Positions 28,176 to 38,914 of a DNA stretch of 64,000 bases are shown here, one piece after another. Location of the stretch: positions 1,160,082-1,224,081 of the forward strand of contig NZ_JAPVBL010000001.1 of NCBI RefSeq assembly GCF_026967935.1, in the 5' to 3' direction. A program made the translations under genes and the position numbers. Source of the DNA: Modestobacter sp. VKM Ac-2982. GTDB lineage: Bacteria; Actinomycetota; Actinomycetes; Mycobacteriales; Geodermatophilaceae. The notes under the pieces are model-generated. The model made no database searches and was not told the DNA's origin. It worked only from the letters and a program-made list of their open reading frames with translations. The stretch's first letter is position 1. Each line of letters opens with the position of its first letter.

Positions 28176-28988
28176 TCAGGGGGTCGAGGTGGTCTCGGGC
28201 GCCGGGGTCGACGTCGTCGGTGCGTCGGTGACCATCGCGTCGGTGCCCCGGCTGCTGCCGTCCTCCACGACCGGGTCGGTGATGAACAGCGGGTTCTCGC
28301 AGCTGGCCCCGACCTCGGGGTAGAAGTCGGCGTTGTAGGTCATGAAGTCGGCGTACTGCTGCACCCGCATGTCGTCGGCGGAGTCGACGGTCAGCTGGTG
28401 GTTCCACGACTGCAGGCTGATCGGCGAACCGAGCCCGACGTAGGGCGAGAGCATGAGCCCGGACGTGCCCTCGACCAGCTCCTCCAGCGTGGCGAGGTCG
28501 CCGTCGGTGATCAGCTCGGGGTCGTAGGTGATCCACGTGGCGCCGTGCTCCATGGAGTGGACGGCGTTCTCGTGCCGGATGTCCACGTCGTAGACGGTGC
28601 CGGTGCAGTCGGCCCACTCGCCGTCGTGCGGCCCACCGACCGGCGGGTTCTCGGTGTAGCTGACCGGCGTGGTGACGTGTTCCTGGCCGGCGGCGTACTC
28701 GAAGGTCTCCAGGCCGGCGATCTGGCTGGCCTCAGTGACCCGGTTGGCGTTCGACTCGTTCACCTGGACGACGGCGTAGCTGATGACGGCCGCGGCGAAG
28801 ACGACCACCGCGACGGCTGCGGCGATCAGGCCCCAGGGCTTCTGCTTGGTGACCACGTTGGCCGGCGGACGGGTCCGCCCGCGGCCGCCAGAGCCCTTTC
28901 CGGGCACCCGCTGGCTGCCGGCACCGGACCCTCCACGGGAAGCGCCGCCGGTCGCGCGGCTGTTCTCGGGCTTGGGGTCCTTGGCCAC
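28176..28988 (-). CDS. DUF3105 family membrane-anchored protein
   Basis: 270 residues. A basic Gly/Arg-rich N-terminus is followed by one membrane helix ([20 protein letters not shown]) and an exported DUF3105 domain with [31 protein letters not shown] and SWNHQLTV, and a Thr/Pro-rich C-terminal tail ([13 protein letters not shown]). The conserved His and Cys residues suggest a metal or redox role, unproven. The start GTG 28988 has GAGGAG upstream; the promoter hexamer is at 29084-29089. Confidence 0.9.
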   Translation of the reverse strand: MAKDPKPENSRATGGASRGGSGAGSQRVPGKGSGGRGRTRPPANVVTKQKPWGLIAAAVAVVVFAAAVISYAVVQVNESNANRVTEASQIAGLETFEYAAGQEHVTTPVSYTENPPVGGPHDGEWADCTGTVYDVDIRHENAVHSMEHGATWITYDPELITDGDLATLEELVEGTSGLMLSPYVGLGSPISLQSWNHQLTVDSADDMRVQQYADFMTYNADFYPEVGASCENPLFITDPVVEDGSSRGTDAMVTDAPTTSTPAPETTSTP

Positions 28989-29083
28989 TGCCGCTCCTCG
29001 TTCGCTGTGCGTCGTGAGCCGCGCCCTCCCGTGGGAGCCGCACGCTCGCGTCCGTCCCGGGCTGCTCCCGTCCGGCGGCTGCG

Positions 29084-29089
29084 AGTCTA
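29084..29089 (-). promoter_or_regulatory. -10 hexamer of the DUF3105-DUF305 unit
   Basis: TAGACT on the minus strand, about 95 bases before GTG 28988; divergent from the argS promoter about 100 bases away. Confidence 0.45.
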
Positions 29090-29187
29090 GGTCGCGGACC
29101 TGTGTGGTCCCTGACCGTCGGCGGTCACTGCAGAGGTGTCCCGGCACACAGTCGGCGGGCAGGTCGGAACGGGGATGCCCCGCTCCG

Positions 29188-29193
29188 TACGAT
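29188..29193 (+). promoter_or_regulatory. -10 hexamer of the argS operon
   Basis: TACGAT, six bases, then GTG 29200: a leaderless promoter that also fixes the argS start. Confidence 0.6.
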
Positions 29194-29199
29194 CGAACG

Positions 29200-30861
29200 G
29201 TGACACCCGAGCAGCTCAGCGACGTCGTCCGTTCCGCAGTCGCGGCGGCCGTGGAGCGCGGCGTGCTCTCGGTCGCCGTCCCCGACGAGGTCGTGATCGA
29301 GCGGCCGAAGAACCCCGAGCACGGCGACTACGCCACCAACGTGGCGCTCCGGCTGGCCAAGGCCGCCGGCCGGCCGCCGCGCGAGGTCGCCGAGGTGCTC
29401 GCCGGCGAGCTGCGCGGCGTCGAGGGCGTCTCCGCGGTCGACGTCGCCGGGCCCGGCTTCCTCAACGTCACCCTGGCCAAGGACGCGCTCGGTCAGATCG
29501 CCGTCCGGGTGGTCGCCGCCGGGGAGGCCTACGGGTGCACCGAGGTGCTGGCCGGCCAGCGGCTGAACCTGGAGTTCGTGTCGGCGAACCCGACCGGCCC
29601 GGTGCACATCGGCGGCACCCGCTGGGCCGCCGTCGGCGACGCCCTCGGCCGGTTGCTGACCGCCAGCGGCGCGCAGGTGACCCGGGAGTACTACTTCAAC
29701 GACGCCGGCGCGCAGATCGACCGCTTCGCGCTGAGCCTGCTGGCCGCGGCACACGGGCGGCCGGTGCCGGAGGACGGGTACGCAGGCGACTACATCGCTG
29801 AGATCGCCGCCCAGGTGGTGGCCGCCGAGCCTGGCGTGCTGGAGCTGCCCGAGGCCGAGCAGCAGGAACGGTTCCGGGTGCTCGGCGTCGACCTGATGTT
29901 CGCCGAGATCAAGCGCACGCTGGCCGACTTCGGCGTCGTCTTCGACGTCTACTTCAGCGAGCGCACGCTGCACGAGACCGGGGCGCTGGAGAAGGCGGTG
30001 GCCCGGCTGCGCGAGCAGGGACACGTCTACGAGGCCGACGGCGCGGTCTGGCTCCGGACGACGACCTTCGGGGACGACAAGGACCGGGTGCTGGTCAAGG
30101 GCGACGGCGAGACGACCTACTTCGCCGCCGACTGCGCCTACTACCTGGACAAGCGCGAGCGCGGCTTCGACAAGGTGGTGATCATGCTCGGCGCCGACCA
30201 CCACGGCTACATCGGCCGGTACAAGGCGCTGGTCGCCGCACTCGGCGACGACCCGGACACCAACCTGGAGATCCTGATCGGCCAGTTGGTCAACCTGGTC
30301 CGCGACGGCGAGCCGCTGCGGATGAGCAAGCGGGCCGGCACGGTGGTGCTGCTGGAGGACCTGGTGGCCGCCGTCGGCGCCGATGCGGCCCGGTATGCCC
30401 TGGCCCGGGCCTCGGTGGACCAGCAGATCGACCTGGACCTGGACCTGTGGAGCCGGCAGACCAACGACAACCCGGTCTTCTACGTCCAGTACGCCCACGC
30501 CCGGATCTCCTCGCTGCTGCGCGGCGCGGCCGACCTCGGCCTGCCGCTGGGCGAGGCCGGCGACGTGGACACCGCGGCGCTCGCCCACCAGCGGGAGGGT
30601 GACCTGCTGCGGGCGCTGGGGGAGTTCCCCCGGGTGATCGCCTCGGCCGCGGAGCTGCGGGCCCCGCACCGGGTGGCCCGGTACCTGGAGGAGCTGGCCG
30701 GCACCTACCACCGGTTCTACGACTCCTGCCGGGTGCTGCCTCGCGGTGACGAGGAGGCCACGCCGGTGACGACCGCCCGGCTGTGGCTGTGCGCGGCGAC
30801 CGCGACGGTGCTGCGCAACGGTCTGGCCGTCCTCGGCGTCTCCGCCCCGGAGCGGATGTGA
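29200..30861 (+). CDS. argS: Arginyl-tRNA synthetase
   Basis: 553 residues. It charges tRNA(Arg). The N-terminal Add1 domain ends in [13 protein letters not shown]. The class I signature is [19 protein letters not shown] (HIGH as HIGG), and the KMSKS equivalent is [11 protein letters not shown]. The C-terminal anticodon-binding domain includes [18 protein letters not shown] and ends SAPERM. It opens the argS-lysA-hom-thrC-thrB operon; its stop overlaps the lysA start (GTGA). Confidence 0.97.
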   Translation: MTPEQLSDVVRSAVAAAVERGVLSVAVPDEVVIERPKNPEHGDYATNVALRLAKAAGRPPREVAEVLAGELRGVEGVSAVDVAGPGFLNVTLAKDALGQIAVRVVAAGEAYGCTEVLAGQRLNLEFVSANPTGPVHIGGTRWAAVGDALGRLLTASGAQVTREYYFNDAGAQIDRFALSLLAAAHGRPVPEDGYAGDYIAEIAAQVVAAEPGVLELPEAEQQERFRVLGVDLMFAEIKRTLADFGVVFDVYFSERTLHETGALEKAVARLREQGHVYEADGAVWLRTTTFGDDKDRVLVKGDGETTYFAADCAYYLDKRERGFDKVVIMLGADHHGYIGRYKALVAALGDDPDTNLEILIGQLVNLVRDGEPLRMSKRAGTVVLLEDLVAAVGADAARYALARASVDQQIDLDLDLWSRQTNDNPVFYVQYAHARISSLLRGAADLGLPLGEAGDVDTAALAHQREGDLLRALGEFPRVIASAAELRAPHRVARYLEELAGTYHRFYDSCRVLPRGDEEATPVTTARLWLCAATATVLRNGLAVLGVSAPERM

Positions 30862-32351
30862 GGGCGCACCCGGCCGGTCCGCTGCACGGGAACATCGCGC
30901 CGCCTCCCGCGGCCGGCCCGGCGCCGACCGACCTGGGCGTGTTGGACCCGCAGGTCTGGCCGCGGTCGGCCCGGCGGGTCGACGGCGAGCTGGAGCTGGG
31001 TGGGCGCCGGGTGACCGACCTCGCCCGGCAGCACGGGACGCCGCTGTTCGTGCTCGACGAGGGCGACTTCCGCGGCCGGGCCGCCGACTTCGCCGACGCC
31101 TTCGTCGACGCCGACGTGCACTACGCCTCCAAGGCGTTCCTCTGCGGGCAGGTGGCCCGCTGGATCGCCGACGACGGGCTGCACCTGGACGCCTGTAGCG
31201 GCAACGAGCTCGCGGTGGCGCTGGCCGCCGGCTTCCCGGCCGAGCGGATCGCGCTGCACGGCAACAACAAGTCGCTGGTCGAGCTGCAGCTCGCGGTCGA
31301 CGCCGGGATCGGCCACGTGGTGCTGGACTCCTTCGACGAGATCGACCGGCTGGTGCCGCTCGGGGAGGCCCGGGTGGCCGCCGGCGGCGCGCCGGTGTCG
31401 GTGCTGATCCGGTCGACGGTGGGCATCGAGGCGCACACCCACGAGTTCATCGCCACCGCCCACGAGGACCAGAAGTTCGGCTTCTCGCTGGCCACCGGTG
31501 ACGCGCTCACCGCGGCCGTCCGGGTGATCCGGGAGCCGGGGTTGCACCTGGCCGGCCTGCACAGCCACATCGGCTCGCAGATCTTCGACACGGCCGGCTT
31601 CGAGGCCGCCGCGCACCGGGTGGTCGGCCTGCTCGGCCAGGTGCACCAGGCCACCGGCGAGGTGCTCGGCGAGCTCAACCTGGGCGGCGGCTTCGGCATC
31701 GCCTACCTCGCCGAGGACGACCCGGTCAGCCCCGAGGACGTCGCGGTGAAGCTGCGGTCGGTCATCGCCGCCGAGTGCGCTGCCCTCGGGCTGCCGGTGC
31801 CCCGGCTGGCCGTCGAGCCGGGCCGCGCGATCGCCGGTCCGGGCACCGTCACGCTGTACGAGATCGGCACGATCAAGCCGGTGCGGCTCGGGGCCAGCGG
31901 CGCACCGGGCACCCCGCTGGTGCGCAACTACGTGTCGGTCGACGGCGGGATGAGCGACAACATCCGCACGGCCCTCTACGACGCCAGCTACACCTGCGTG
32001 CTGGCCAACCGCAGCTCCGACGCCCCGCCGGCGCTGTGCCGGGTGGTCGGCAAGCACTGCGAGAGCGGCGACGTGCTGGTCCGCGACCTGTGGCTGCCGT
32101 CGGACGTGCAGCCCGGTGACCTGCTGGCGGTCGCCGCCACCGGCGCCTACTGCTGGTCGATGGCGAGCAACTACAACTACCTGCTGAAGCCGCCGGTGGT
32201 CGCCGTGCGGGACGGGGTGGCGACTGAGATCGTGCGGCGTCAGACACTGTCCGACGTGTTCGCCCTCGATGCCGTCCTCGCCGACGTGCCCGCCCCCAGC
32301 CCGGCGATCGACCAGCCGGCGCCCGAGCACGCCGCAGGAGCCCAGTCGTGA
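30858..32351 (+). CDS. lysA: Diaminopimelate decarboxylase
   Basis: 497 residues. It makes lysine from meso-diaminopimelate with PLP. The PLP Lys is in [17 protein letters not shown], followed by [46 protein letters not shown] and [15 protein letters not shown], and the substrate-contact Cys/Glu in [12 protein letters not shown] tyrosine-bearing [13 protein letters not shown] is also present. The N-terminus (about 25 residues before [15 protein letters not shown]) is longer than in some homologues. GTG 30858 overlaps argS and the stop overlaps hom, both by four bases. Confidence 0.97.
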   Translation: MRAHPAGPLHGNIAPPPAAGPAPTDLGVLDPQVWPRSARRVDGELELGGRRVTDLARQHGTPLFVLDEGDFRGRAADFADAFVDADVHYASKAFLCGQVARWIADDGLHLDACSGNELAVALAAGFPAERIALHGNNKSLVELQLAVDAGIGHVVLDSFDEIDRLVPLGEARVAAGGAPVSVLIRSTVGIEAHTHEFIATAHEDQKFGFSLATGDALTAAVRVIREPGLHLAGLHSHIGSQIFDTAGFEAAAHRVVGLLGQVHQATGEVLGELNLGGGFGIAYLAEDDPVSPEDVAVKLRSVIAAECAALGLPVPRLAVEPGRAIAGPGTVTLYEIGTIKPVRLGASGAPGTPLVRNYVSVDGGMSDNIRTALYDASYTCVLANRSSDAPPALCRVVGKHCESGDVLVRDLWLPSDVQPGDLLAVAATGAYCWSMASNYNYLLKPPVVAVRDGVATEIVRRQTLSDVFALDAVLADVPAPSPAIDQPAPEHAAGAQS

Positions 32352-33643
32352 GCGATTCCTTGAAGGTGGCCCTGCTGGGCTGCGGCACCGTGGGTGGCGC
32401 CGTCCTGCGGCTGCTGTCCGAGCAGGCCGACGACCTGACCGCCCGGATCGGGCGCCGGGTCGAGGTCGCCGGGGTCGCGGTCCGCCGCCCCGACCGGCAC
32501 CCCGAGGTGCCCGCCGAGCTGCTGACCACCGACGCCGAGGGGCTGGTCACCCGCCCCGACGTCGACCTGGTGGTCGAGGTGATCGGCGGCATCGAGCCCG
32601 CGCGCACCCTGCTGCTGGCCGCCATCGGCGCCGGGAAGTCGGTGGTCAGCGCCAACAAGGCGCTGCTGGCCGAGGACGGCGTCGCGCTGCACGCCGCGGC
32701 CGCCGAGGCCGGGGTCGACCTCTACTACGAGGCCGCGGTCGCCGGGGCGATCCCGCTGCTGCGCCCGCTGCGCGAGTCGCTGGCCGGTGACCAGCTCCGG
32801 CGGGTGGTCGGCATCGTCAACGGGACGACGAACTACATCCTGTCCCGGATGGTCGAGACCGGTGCCGGCTTCGGTGAGGCGCTGGCCGAGGCGACCGAGG
32901 CCGGGTTCGCCGAGGCCGACCCGACCGCCGACGTGGACGGCTTCGACGCCGCCGCCAAGGCCGCGATCCTGGCCTCGCTGGCCTTCCACTCCCCGGTCAC
33001 CGCCGCCGACGTGTACCGCGAGGGCATCTCCGCGGTCTCCGCGGCCGACGTCGCCCGGGCCACCGAGATCGGCTGCACGGTCAAGCTGCTGGCGATCTGC
33101 GAGCGGGTCGCGGGCAGCGACGGCGCCGACGACTCCGTCGCCGTCCGGGTGCACCCGGCGATGATCCCGACCACCCACCCGCTGGCGGCGGTGGGCGGCG
33201 CGTTCAACGCCGTGTTCGTCGAGGCGGAGGCGGCCGGTGAGCTGATGTTCTACGGCCAGGGCGCCGGGGGGCAGCCCACGGCCAGTGCGGTGCTGGGTGA
33301 CCTGGTCGCGGTGGCCCGCAACCGGGTCGCCGGCGTCGCCGGGCCGGGGACGACGGGCTACGCCGGCCTCACCGTGCGGCCGATGGCGGACACCCCGACC
33401 CGCTACCACGTCAGCCTCGACGTCGCGGACAAGCCCGGCGTGCTGGCGACCGTCGCGCACGAGTTCGCGGCGCAGGGCGTGAGCATCGCCACCGTCCGCC
33501 AGGACGGGCACGGCGACGCCGCCACGCTCGTGATCGTGACCCACCGGGCCCCGGACGCGGCGCTGGCCACGACCGTCGCCCGGCTGCGGGAGATGTCGGC
33601 CGTCCGGGGCGTGACCAGCGTGCTGCGGGTGGAGGGGCTGTGA
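32348..33643 (+). CDS. hom: Homoserine dehydrogenase with ACT domain
   Basis: 431 residues. It reduces aspartate semialdehyde to homoserine. The NAD(P) loop is [16 protein letters not shown]; the catalytic domain carries [30 protein letters not shown] and [14 protein letters not shown]. The last ~90 residues ([20 protein letters not shown]) form an ACT domain, which in this family mediates threonine feedback. Overlaps lysA by four bases and is followed by thrC. Confidence 0.97.
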   Translation: MSDSLKVALLGCGTVGGAVLRLLSEQADDLTARIGRRVEVAGVAVRRPDRHPEVPAELLTTDAEGLVTRPDVDLVVEVIGGIEPARTLLLAAIGAGKSVVSANKALLAEDGVALHAAAAEAGVDLYYEAAVAGAIPLLRPLRESLAGDQLRRVVGIVNGTTNYILSRMVETGAGFGEALAEATEAGFAEADPTADVDGFDAAAKAAILASLAFHSPVTAADVYREGISAVSAADVARATEIGCTVKLLAICERVAGSDGADDSVAVRVHPAMIPTTHPLAAVGGAFNAVFVEAEAAGELMFYGQGAGGQPTASAVLGDLVAVARNRVAGVAGPGTTGYAGLTVRPMADTPTRYHVSLDVADKPGVLATVAHEFAAQGVSIATVRQDGHGDAATLVIVTHRAPDAALATTVARLREMSAVRGVTSVLRVEGL

Positions 33644-33680
33644 CCGGGGTGTGCTGCGGAGGCGAACGGGTGATGTGGTC

Positions 33681-34772
33681 ATGAGCGCAGGGCTCCCGAC
33701 GGGGCTGCGCGCCCCGGTCTCGCCGTACTGGCCGGGCCTGATCGAGGCCTACCGGCACCGGCTGCCGGTGAGCGCCGCGACCCCCGTGGTGACGCTGCAG
33801 GAGGGCGCCACCCCGCTGCTGCCGGCGCCGGAGCTGTCCCGCCGCACCGGGTGCGAGGTCTGGCTGAAGGTCGAGGGGGCCAACCCCACCGGGTCGTTCA
33901 AGGACCGCGGCATGACCATGGCCATCTCCAAGGCGGTGGAGGAGGGCGCGCAGGCGGTGATCTGTGCCTCCACCGGCAACACCAGCGCCAGCGCGGCGGC
34001 CTATGCCGCCCGGGCCGGTCTGGTCTGCGCGGTGCTGGTGCCACAGGGCAAGATCGCCACCGGCAAGCTGGCCCAGGCGCTGGTGCACGGGGCGAAGCTG
34101 CTGCAGGTCGAGGGCAACTTCGACGACTGCCTGACCCTGGCCAGCAAGCTGGCGATCGACTACCCGGTGAGCCTGGTCAACAGCGTCAACCAGTACCGCA
34201 TCGAGGGCCAGAAGACGGCGTCCTTCGAGATCGTCGACGTGCTCGGCGACGCCCCCGACGTGCACTGCCTCCCGGTCGGCAACGCCGGCAACATCACCGC
34301 CTACTGGCAGGGCTACCGCGAGTACGCCGCCGACGGCCCGGCCACCCACACGCCCCGGATGTGGGGCTTCCAGGCCGCCGGGGCCGCGCCGATCGTCACC
34401 GGCAGGGTCGTCGAGCAGCCGAGCACCATCGCCACCGCCATCCGGATCGGCAACCCGGCGTCCTGGACCAAGGCACTGGACGCCCGGGACACCTCCGGCG
34501 GCCGGATCGACGCGGTCACCGACCGGGCGATCCTGGCCGCCTACCGGCTGCTGGCCCGCAGTGAGGCCGTCTTCGTCGAGCCGGCGTCGGCCGCATCGGT
34601 GGCCGGGCTGCTGCAGGTCGCCGAGGCCGGCGGGCTGGAACCGGGCCAGCGGGTCGTCTGCACGGTCACCGGCAACGGCCTGAAGGACCCGGAGTGGGCG
34701 ATCTCCGGTGCCCCCGTCCCGGTCACCGTCCCGGTCGACGCCGCCGCCGCGGCGGCGCAGCTGGGGCTCTGA
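33681..34772 (+). CDS. thrC: Threonine synthase
   Basis: 363 residues. It converts phosphohomoserine to threonine. The PLP Lys is Lys74 in [34 protein letters not shown] binds the phosphate, and [18 protein letters not shown] binds the cofactor phosphate. The start ATG 33681 gives the usual MSAG-like N-terminus; GTG 33675 and GTG 33651 are in-frame alternatives. The thrB start follows with no gap. Confidence 0.96.
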   Translation: MSAGLPTGLRAPVSPYWPGLIEAYRHRLPVSAATPVVTLQEGATPLLPAPELSRRTGCEVWLKVEGANPTGSFKDRGMTMAISKAVEEGAQAVICASTGNTSASAAAYAARAGLVCAVLVPQGKIATGKLAQALVHGAKLLQVEGNFDDCLTLASKLAIDYPVSLVNSVNQYRIEGQKTASFEIVDVLGDAPDVHCLPVGNAGNITAYWQGYREYAADGPATHTPRMWGFQAAGAAPIVTGRVVEQPSTIATAIRIGNPASWTKALDARDTSGGRIDAVTDRAILAAYRLLARSEAVFVEPASAASVAGLLQVAEAGGLEPGQRVVCTVTGNGLKDPEWAISGAPVPVTVPVDAAAAAAQLGL

Positions 34773-35732
34773 GTGGCGCAGCTCCCAGCGGTCCGCGTCC
34801 GGGTCCCGGCGACGAGCGCGAACCTCGGGCCGGCCTTCGACTGCGCCGGCCTGGCGCTGTCCTGCTGGGACTCCGTCGACGTCGCCGTCACCGACGGCGG
34901 GCTGACCGTCGAGGTGGCGGGCGCCGGGGCCGGTGACCTGCCCACCGACGAGTCGCACCTGGTGGTGCGGGCGTTCCGCGCCGCCTCGGCCGAGCTGGGC
35001 TGGACGCCGCCCGGGCTGCGGCTGTCCGCGCACAACGCCATCCCGCAGGGGCGGGGGATGGGCTCCTCCGCCGCCGCGGTGACCGCCGGGGTGCTGGCGG
35101 CGTGGGCGCTGTGCCCCGACGTCGCCGAGGTCGACGAGGACGCCGTGCTGCGGCTGTGCTCGGAGCTCGAGGGTCATCCGGACAACGTGGCCCCGTGCCT
35201 GCTCGGTGGGGCGACGCTGTCCTGGACGACGGCCTCGGGGGCGCGCGCCGCGCGACTGGCCGTCGACCCGCGGATCGTCCCGGTGCTGTTCGTGCCGGCC
35301 ACCACGCTGTCCACGCACCTGGCCCGGGGGCTGCTGCCGGAGTCCGTGCCGCACGGTGACGCCGTCCACGCCGCCGGCCGCTCCGCGCTCCTGGTGCACG
35401 CGCTCACCCGGGACCCGGCGCTGCTCCTGGAGGGGACCGAGGACCGGCTCCACCAGGCGCAGCGGGCACCCGCCATGCCGGAGAGCGCCGCCCTCCTCAC
35501 CCGGCTGCGCACCGACGGGCACGCGGCCGTCGTCTCCGGCGCCGGCCCGTGCGTGCTGGCGCTGGCGGTGCTGGGTCCGGGCGAGGACGTCGCTGCGCCG
35601 GCTGCCGCGGCCCAAGTCAGGGCGCTGGAGGAGCGGACGCCGGCCGGCTGGGAGTGCCGTCCGATGGCCGTCGACCCCACCGGCGCGGTCGTCACCCCGC
35701 GGCCCGGTGATCACGATGCGGTATCGTCCTGA
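34773..35732 (+). CDS. thrB: Homoserine kinase
   Basis: 319 residues, a GHMP kinase that makes phosphohomoserine for ThrC. VRVPATSANLGPAFDCAGLA starts the fold, IPQGRGMGSSAAAVTAGVLA is the ATP loop, and VVSGAGPCVLAL is motif 3. GTG 34773 is directly after the thrC stop (TGA then GTG), which indicates coupled translation. Last gene before the separate rho promoter. Confidence 0.96.
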   Translation: MAQLPAVRVRVPATSANLGPAFDCAGLALSCWDSVDVAVTDGGLTVEVAGAGAGDLPTDESHLVVRAFRAASAELGWTPPGLRLSAHNAIPQGRGMGSSAAAVTAGVLAAWALCPDVAEVDEDAVLRLCSELEGHPDNVAPCLLGGATLSWTTASGARAARLAVDPRIVPVLFVPATTLSTHLARGLLPESVPHGDAVHAAGRSALLVHALTRDPALLLEGTEDRLHQAQRAPAMPESAALLTRLRTDGHAAVVSGAGPCVLALAVLGPGEDVAAPAAAAQVRALEERTPAGWECRPMAVDPTGAVVTPRPGDHDAVSS

Positions 35733-35762
35733 GCGCCCGGAACACACCCGTGACGGACTGTG

Positions 35763-35792
35763 TTGTGAGCACTGTCGGCCTGTGTCTAGGCT
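35763..35792 (+). promoter_or_regulatory. Sigma-A-type promoter of rho
   Basis: TTGTGA (35763-35768), 18 bases, TAGGCT (35787-35792). Start of transcription is expected near 35799. Confidence 0.65.
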
Positions 35793-35944
35793 GACGACGT
35801 AGCCGCCTCCGGGCGAGCCTCACGCGGGGCGTTGCAGACGGTCGATCCGTCGCCGTTGAACCCCTCGCATCCACAGACCCGCGCACTCCCGATCGATCCG
35901 ACGAGTCCTCCACCGGGCTCTCGCGTTCCGGGGCCGGGTCACCT

Positions 35945-35964
35945 CCTGCGCTGGTAGGCGCAGG
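35945..35964 (+). promoter_or_regulatory. Stem-loop in the rho leader
   Basis: CCTGCGC (35945-35951) pairs with GCGCAGG (35958-35964) around a six-base loop, eight bases before the ribosome binding site. Confidence 0.45.
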
Positions 35965-35987
35965 TCACCGCAGGGAAGGACCTGTAC

Positions 35988-38393
35988 GTGAGCGAGAGCA
36001 CCGACCTCATCGACGGCGCGCACGACGCCGCCCCGTCCGACGAGGCAGCTGCCGAGAGCGCGACGGCACCCCGTTCGCGCCGCCGTGGCAGCGGACTGTC
36101 CGGCATGCTGCTGCCCGAGCTGCAGCGCCTGGCCGGCGAACTGGGCATCCCCGGGACCGGCAAGATGCGCAAGAGCGACCTCGTCGCCGCGATCTCCGAG
36201 CGCCAGGTCGGCGGCGCTCCCGCCGCTGAGGCGCCCGCCGCTGCGCCGGCCACCGCCCCGGACGTGTCGGCTCCCCGGGCCGACGAGGCCGTCACCGGTG
36301 GTGCCGCTGCGTCGGCCGCCCCCCTGGAGGCCCCCGTCAGCGGCGGCGCCAACAGCGGCCCGGTGACCGGCACCGACGCCGCCTCCACCGACGCCGCCTC
36401 CACCGACGCCGCCTCCACCGACGCCGCCTCCACCGACGCCGCCCCCACGGGCCGTCGCCGTCGCGCGGCCAGCCGTCCGGCGGGTGCGCCCACCGTCGAC
36501 TCCACGGCCAGCACCCCCGACGCGCCGGCGAGCCCGGTCGCAGCGGACGAGGTCGCCCAGCCGACCGCGGCCGAGGGGACTGCCGAGGACACCGACCAGG
36601 CTCCGCCGGCCGACACCCGCACCGGCGGCGACCGGCCGCAGCGCAGCCGCAACCGGGACCGGGCCGAACGTGCCCCCCGGGAGGGTGGCGAGCGCGAGGA
36701 GCGCACCGCCCGCGAGGACCGCAACCGGGACGCCGGCAACCGCGACGAGCGGGTCACCCGCGACTCCGGCACCCGCGAGGACCGGGCCCGCGAGGACCGG
36801 CCCCGCGAGGACCGGCCCCGCGAGGACCGGCCCCGCGACGCGGGCAACCGCGACGCCGACAACCGGGACGAGCGGGGCAACCGCGACTCCGGCAACCGTG
36901 AGGACCGCAGCCGGGGCTCCAGCCGGGACGAGCGGGGCAACCGGGACGGCGCCGACCGTGACGGCGAGCAGCGCGGCGGGCGGGACCGCACCGACGGCGA
37001 GTCCGGTCGCCCGGGTCGCAACAACCGGGACGGCAACCGCACCGACGGGCCCGGGAACCGCGGCGACGCGGGAGCCAACCGCAACGACACGCGTGGCGAC
37101 ACCCGTGGCGAGGCCCGGACCGACGAGGACGACGACGACTTCGAGGGCGGCCGCGGTCGCCGCGGTCGCCGGTACCGCGACCGGAACCGGCGCGGTGGCA
37201 GCGCCGGTGGCCGTGAGCGCTTCGACCAGGGCGAGCCCACCGTCAGCGAGGACGACGTCCTGCTGCCGGTGGCGGGCATCCTGGACGTGCTGGACAGCTA
37301 CGCGTTCGTCCGCACGTCGGGGTACCTGACCGGCCCCAACGACGTCTACGTCTCGCTGTCCCAGGTGCGGCGCTACGGCCTGCGCCGCGGCGACGCCATC
37401 ACCGGGGCGGTGCGCCAGCCCCGTGAGGGCGAGAAGAAGGACAAGTACAACGCGCTGGTCCGGCTGGACTCGGTCAACGGGCTGGACCCGGAGCAGGCAC
37501 GCAACCGCCCCGAGTTCACCAAGCTGACCCCGCTCTACCCACAGGACCGCCTGCGGCTGGAGACCGAGTCGCACCTGATGACCACCCGGCTCATCGACCT
37601 GGTCATGCCGATCGGCAAGGGCCAGCGGGCGCTGATCGTCAGCCCGCCGAAGGCCGGCAAGACGATGGTCCTGCAGTCGATCGCCAACGCGATCACGACC
37701 AACAACCCCGAGGTCCACCTCATGGTGGTGCTGGTCGACGAGCGGCCCGAAGAGGTCACCGACATGCAGCGCTCGGTGAAGGGCGAGGTCATCGCCTCGA
37801 CCTTCGACCGGCCGCCGGCCGACCACACCACGGTCGCGGAGCTGTCGATCGAGCGGGCCAAGCGCCTGGTCGAGATGGGCCACGACGTCGTCGTCCTGCT
37901 CGACTCGATCACCCGGCTGGGTCGCGCCTACAACCTGGCGGCCCCCGCCAGCGGGCGCATCCTCTCCGGTGGTGTCGACTCCACGGCGCTCTACCCGCCG
38001 AAGCGCTTCCTCGGTGCGGCCCGCAACATCGAGAACGGCGGCTCGCTGACGATCATCGCCTCGGCGCTGGTCGAGACCGGTTCGACGATGGACACGGTCA
38101 TCTTCGAGGAGTTCAAGGGCACCGGGAACGCCGAGATCAAGCTGGACCGGCGGCTGGCCGACAAGCGGGTCTTCCCGGCGGTCGACGTGAACGCCTCGGG
38201 CACCCGCAAGGAGGAGATCCTCCTCTCGCCCGACGAGCTGGCGATCATCATCAAGCTGCGCCGGGTGCTGTCGGCCCTGGAGCCCCAGCAGGCCCTGGAG
38301 CTGCTGCTCGACCGGATGCGCAAGACGCGCAACAACATCGAGTTCCTGATGCAGGTGCAGAAGACGACGCTGGGCGTGAACGAGAAGGACTGA
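35988..38393 (+). CDS. rho: Transcription termination factor Rho with a large disordered insertion
   Basis: 801 residues, about twice E. coli Rho. An RNA-unwinding hexameric ATPase that ends transcription. Residues about 33-72 are the Rho N-terminal helical domain ([20 protein letters not shown]). Residues about 75-415 are an insertion: first Ala/Thr-rich with five TDAAS repeats, then a highly charged Arg/Asp/Asn/Gly stretch with REDRP repeats and an [16 protein letters not shown] end. The RNA-binding cold-shock-like domain follows ([19 protein letters not shown]). Walker A is [12 protein letters not shown] (about 552) and Walker [18 protein letters not shown]. Start GTG 35988. Confidence 0.97.
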   Translation: MSESTDLIDGAHDAAPSDEAAAESATAPRSRRRGSGLSGMLLPELQRLAGELGIPGTGKMRKSDLVAAISERQVGGAPAAEAPAAAPATAPDVSAPRADEAVTGGAAASAAPLEAPVSGGANSGPVTGTDAASTDAASTDAASTDAASTDAAPTGRRRRAASRPAGAPTVDSTASTPDAPASPVAADEVAQPTAAEGTAEDTDQAPPADTRTGGDRPQRSRNRDRAERAPREGGEREERTAREDRNRDAGNRDERVTRDSGTREDRAREDRPREDRPREDRPRDAGNRDADNRDERGNRDSGNREDRSRGSSRDERGNRDGADRDGEQRGGRDRTDGESGRPGRNNRDGNRTDGPGNRGDAGANRNDTRGDTRGEARTDEDDDDFEGGRGRRGRRYRDRNRRGGSAGGRERFDQGEPTVSEDDVLLPVAGILDVLDSYAFVRTSGYLTGPNDVYVSLSQVRRYGLRRGDAITGAVRQPREGEKKDKYNALVRLDSVNGLDPEQARNRPEFTKLTPLYPQDRLRLETESHLMTTRLIDLVMPIGKGQRALIVSPPKAGKTMVLQSIANAITTNNPEVHLMVVLVDERPEEVTDMQRSVKGEVIASTFDRPPADHTTVAELSIERAKRLVEMGHDVVVLLDSITRLGRAYNLAAPASGRILSGGVDSTALYPPKRFLGAARNIENGGSLTIIASALVETGSTMDTVIFEEFKGTGNAEIKLDRRLADKRVFPAVDVNASGTRKEEILLSPDELAIIIKLRRVLSALEPQQALELLLDRMRKTRNNIEFLMQVQKTTLGVNEKD
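36372..36446 (+). repeat. 15-bp tandem repeat inside rho, five copies
   Basis: Five in-register copies of ACCGACGCCGCCTCC (the last one altered), encoding Thr-Asp-Ala-Ala-Ser. Near-identical DNA suggests recent slippage expansion. Confidence 0.9.
36777..36836 (+). repeat. 15-bp tandem repeat inside rho, four copies
   Basis: Four copies of GAGGACCGGCCCCGC (first with one change), encoding Glu-Asp-Arg-Pro-Arg, in the charged part of the insertion. Confidence 0.9.
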
Positions 38394-38397
38394 CGAA

Positions 38398-38451
38398 GGC
38401 CCCCTGCTCCCCGCCGGGTGCCAGCTCGCGACGGGGCTCGGCAGGGGGGCC
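38398..38451 (+). terminator. Hairpin after rho, GAGCnnGCGAG family
   Basis: GGCCCCCTGC (38398-38407) pairs with GCAGGGGGGCC (38441-38451, one bulged G), and CCCCG (38409-38413) with CGGGG (38432-38436). It lies four bases after the rho stop. Confidence 0.65.
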
Positions 38452-38452
38452 G

Positions 38453-38458
38453 TACACT
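38453..38458 (+). promoter_or_regulatory. -10 hexamer of rpmE
   Basis: TACACT directly abuts the rho terminator hairpin; the -35 region would lie inside the hairpin's 3' arm. The leader to ATG 38561 is about 95 bases. Confidence 0.45.
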
Positions 38459-38560
38459 GGGCGATCGAGCCTCCGCCGTCACGGGTCGCCCAGTTCCCCG
38501 ACGGTGCATGACCAGCAGACTGACCAGCAGACCACGAGACCAGAGAGAGGGTGTACCGGC

Positions 38561-38791
38561 ATGAAGGCCGACATCCACCCGCAGTACAACGTCACCGAGG
38601 TGACCTGTGGTTGCGGTAACACGTTCACCACCCGCAGCACCTCGCCGTCCGGTCAGCTGACCGTCGAGGTCTGCTCGGCGTGCCACCCCTTCTACACCGG
38701 CAAGCAGAAGATCCTGGACACCGGTGGCCGCGTCGCCCGCTTCGAGAAGCGGTTCGGCAAGCGCGCCGCCGGCACCCCGGCCGACAAGTAG
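38561..38791 (+). CDS. rpmE: 50S ribosomal protein L31 (zinc-binding form)
   Basis: 76 residues. All four zinc cysteines are present: Cys16 and Cys18 (TCGCGN) and Cys38 and Cys41 ([14 protein letters not shown]), so this is the C+ paralogue rather than the zinc-independent form that Zur induces in zinc starvation. ATG 38561 with GAGAGAGG upstream. A perfect 21-bp hairpin follows. Confidence 0.97.
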   Translation: MKADIHPQYNVTEVTCGCGNTFTTRSTSPSGQLTVEVCSACHPFYTGKQKILDTGGRVARFEKRFGKRAAGTPADK

Positions 38792-38798
38792 CACCCCC

Positions 38799-38843
38799 GA
38801 CGGCGCCTGCGCCGCCCTGCACCAGGGCGGCGCAGGCGCCGTC
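38799..38843 (+). terminator. Perfect 21-bp hairpin after rpmE
   Basis: Bases 38799-38819 are perfectly complementary to 38823-38843, with a three-base loop. It starts seven bases after the rpmE stop. No T-tract. Confidence 0.8.
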
Positions 38844-38914
38844 GTCGTGTCCGCACCCCGGCCGGGGCCCGCGAGATCGAGCAGCAGCGGGATCGAGCAG
38901 CAGGAGGAGTGCCC

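Larger units (their letters stand above)
35733..35987 (+). other. Promoter and long leader of rho
   Basis: 255 bases between thrB and rho. After the promoter at 35763-35792 a leader of about 190 bases precedes the start. It ends in a 7-bp stem-loop and a GGGAAGGA ribosome site. I see no coding sequence in it. Rho genes are often autoregulated by termination in such leaders; that is inference here. Confidence 0.5.

Noticed and set aside
36372-36836. CRISPR-like array in rho
   Set aside because: The repeats are 15 bp, contiguous and in frame without spacers; they are coding tandem repeats.
35820-37883. 687-codon minus-strand frame antisense to rho
   Set aside because: A Val/Ala/Gly low-complexity translation that mirrors the repeats of the Rho insertion; no start signal or motif.
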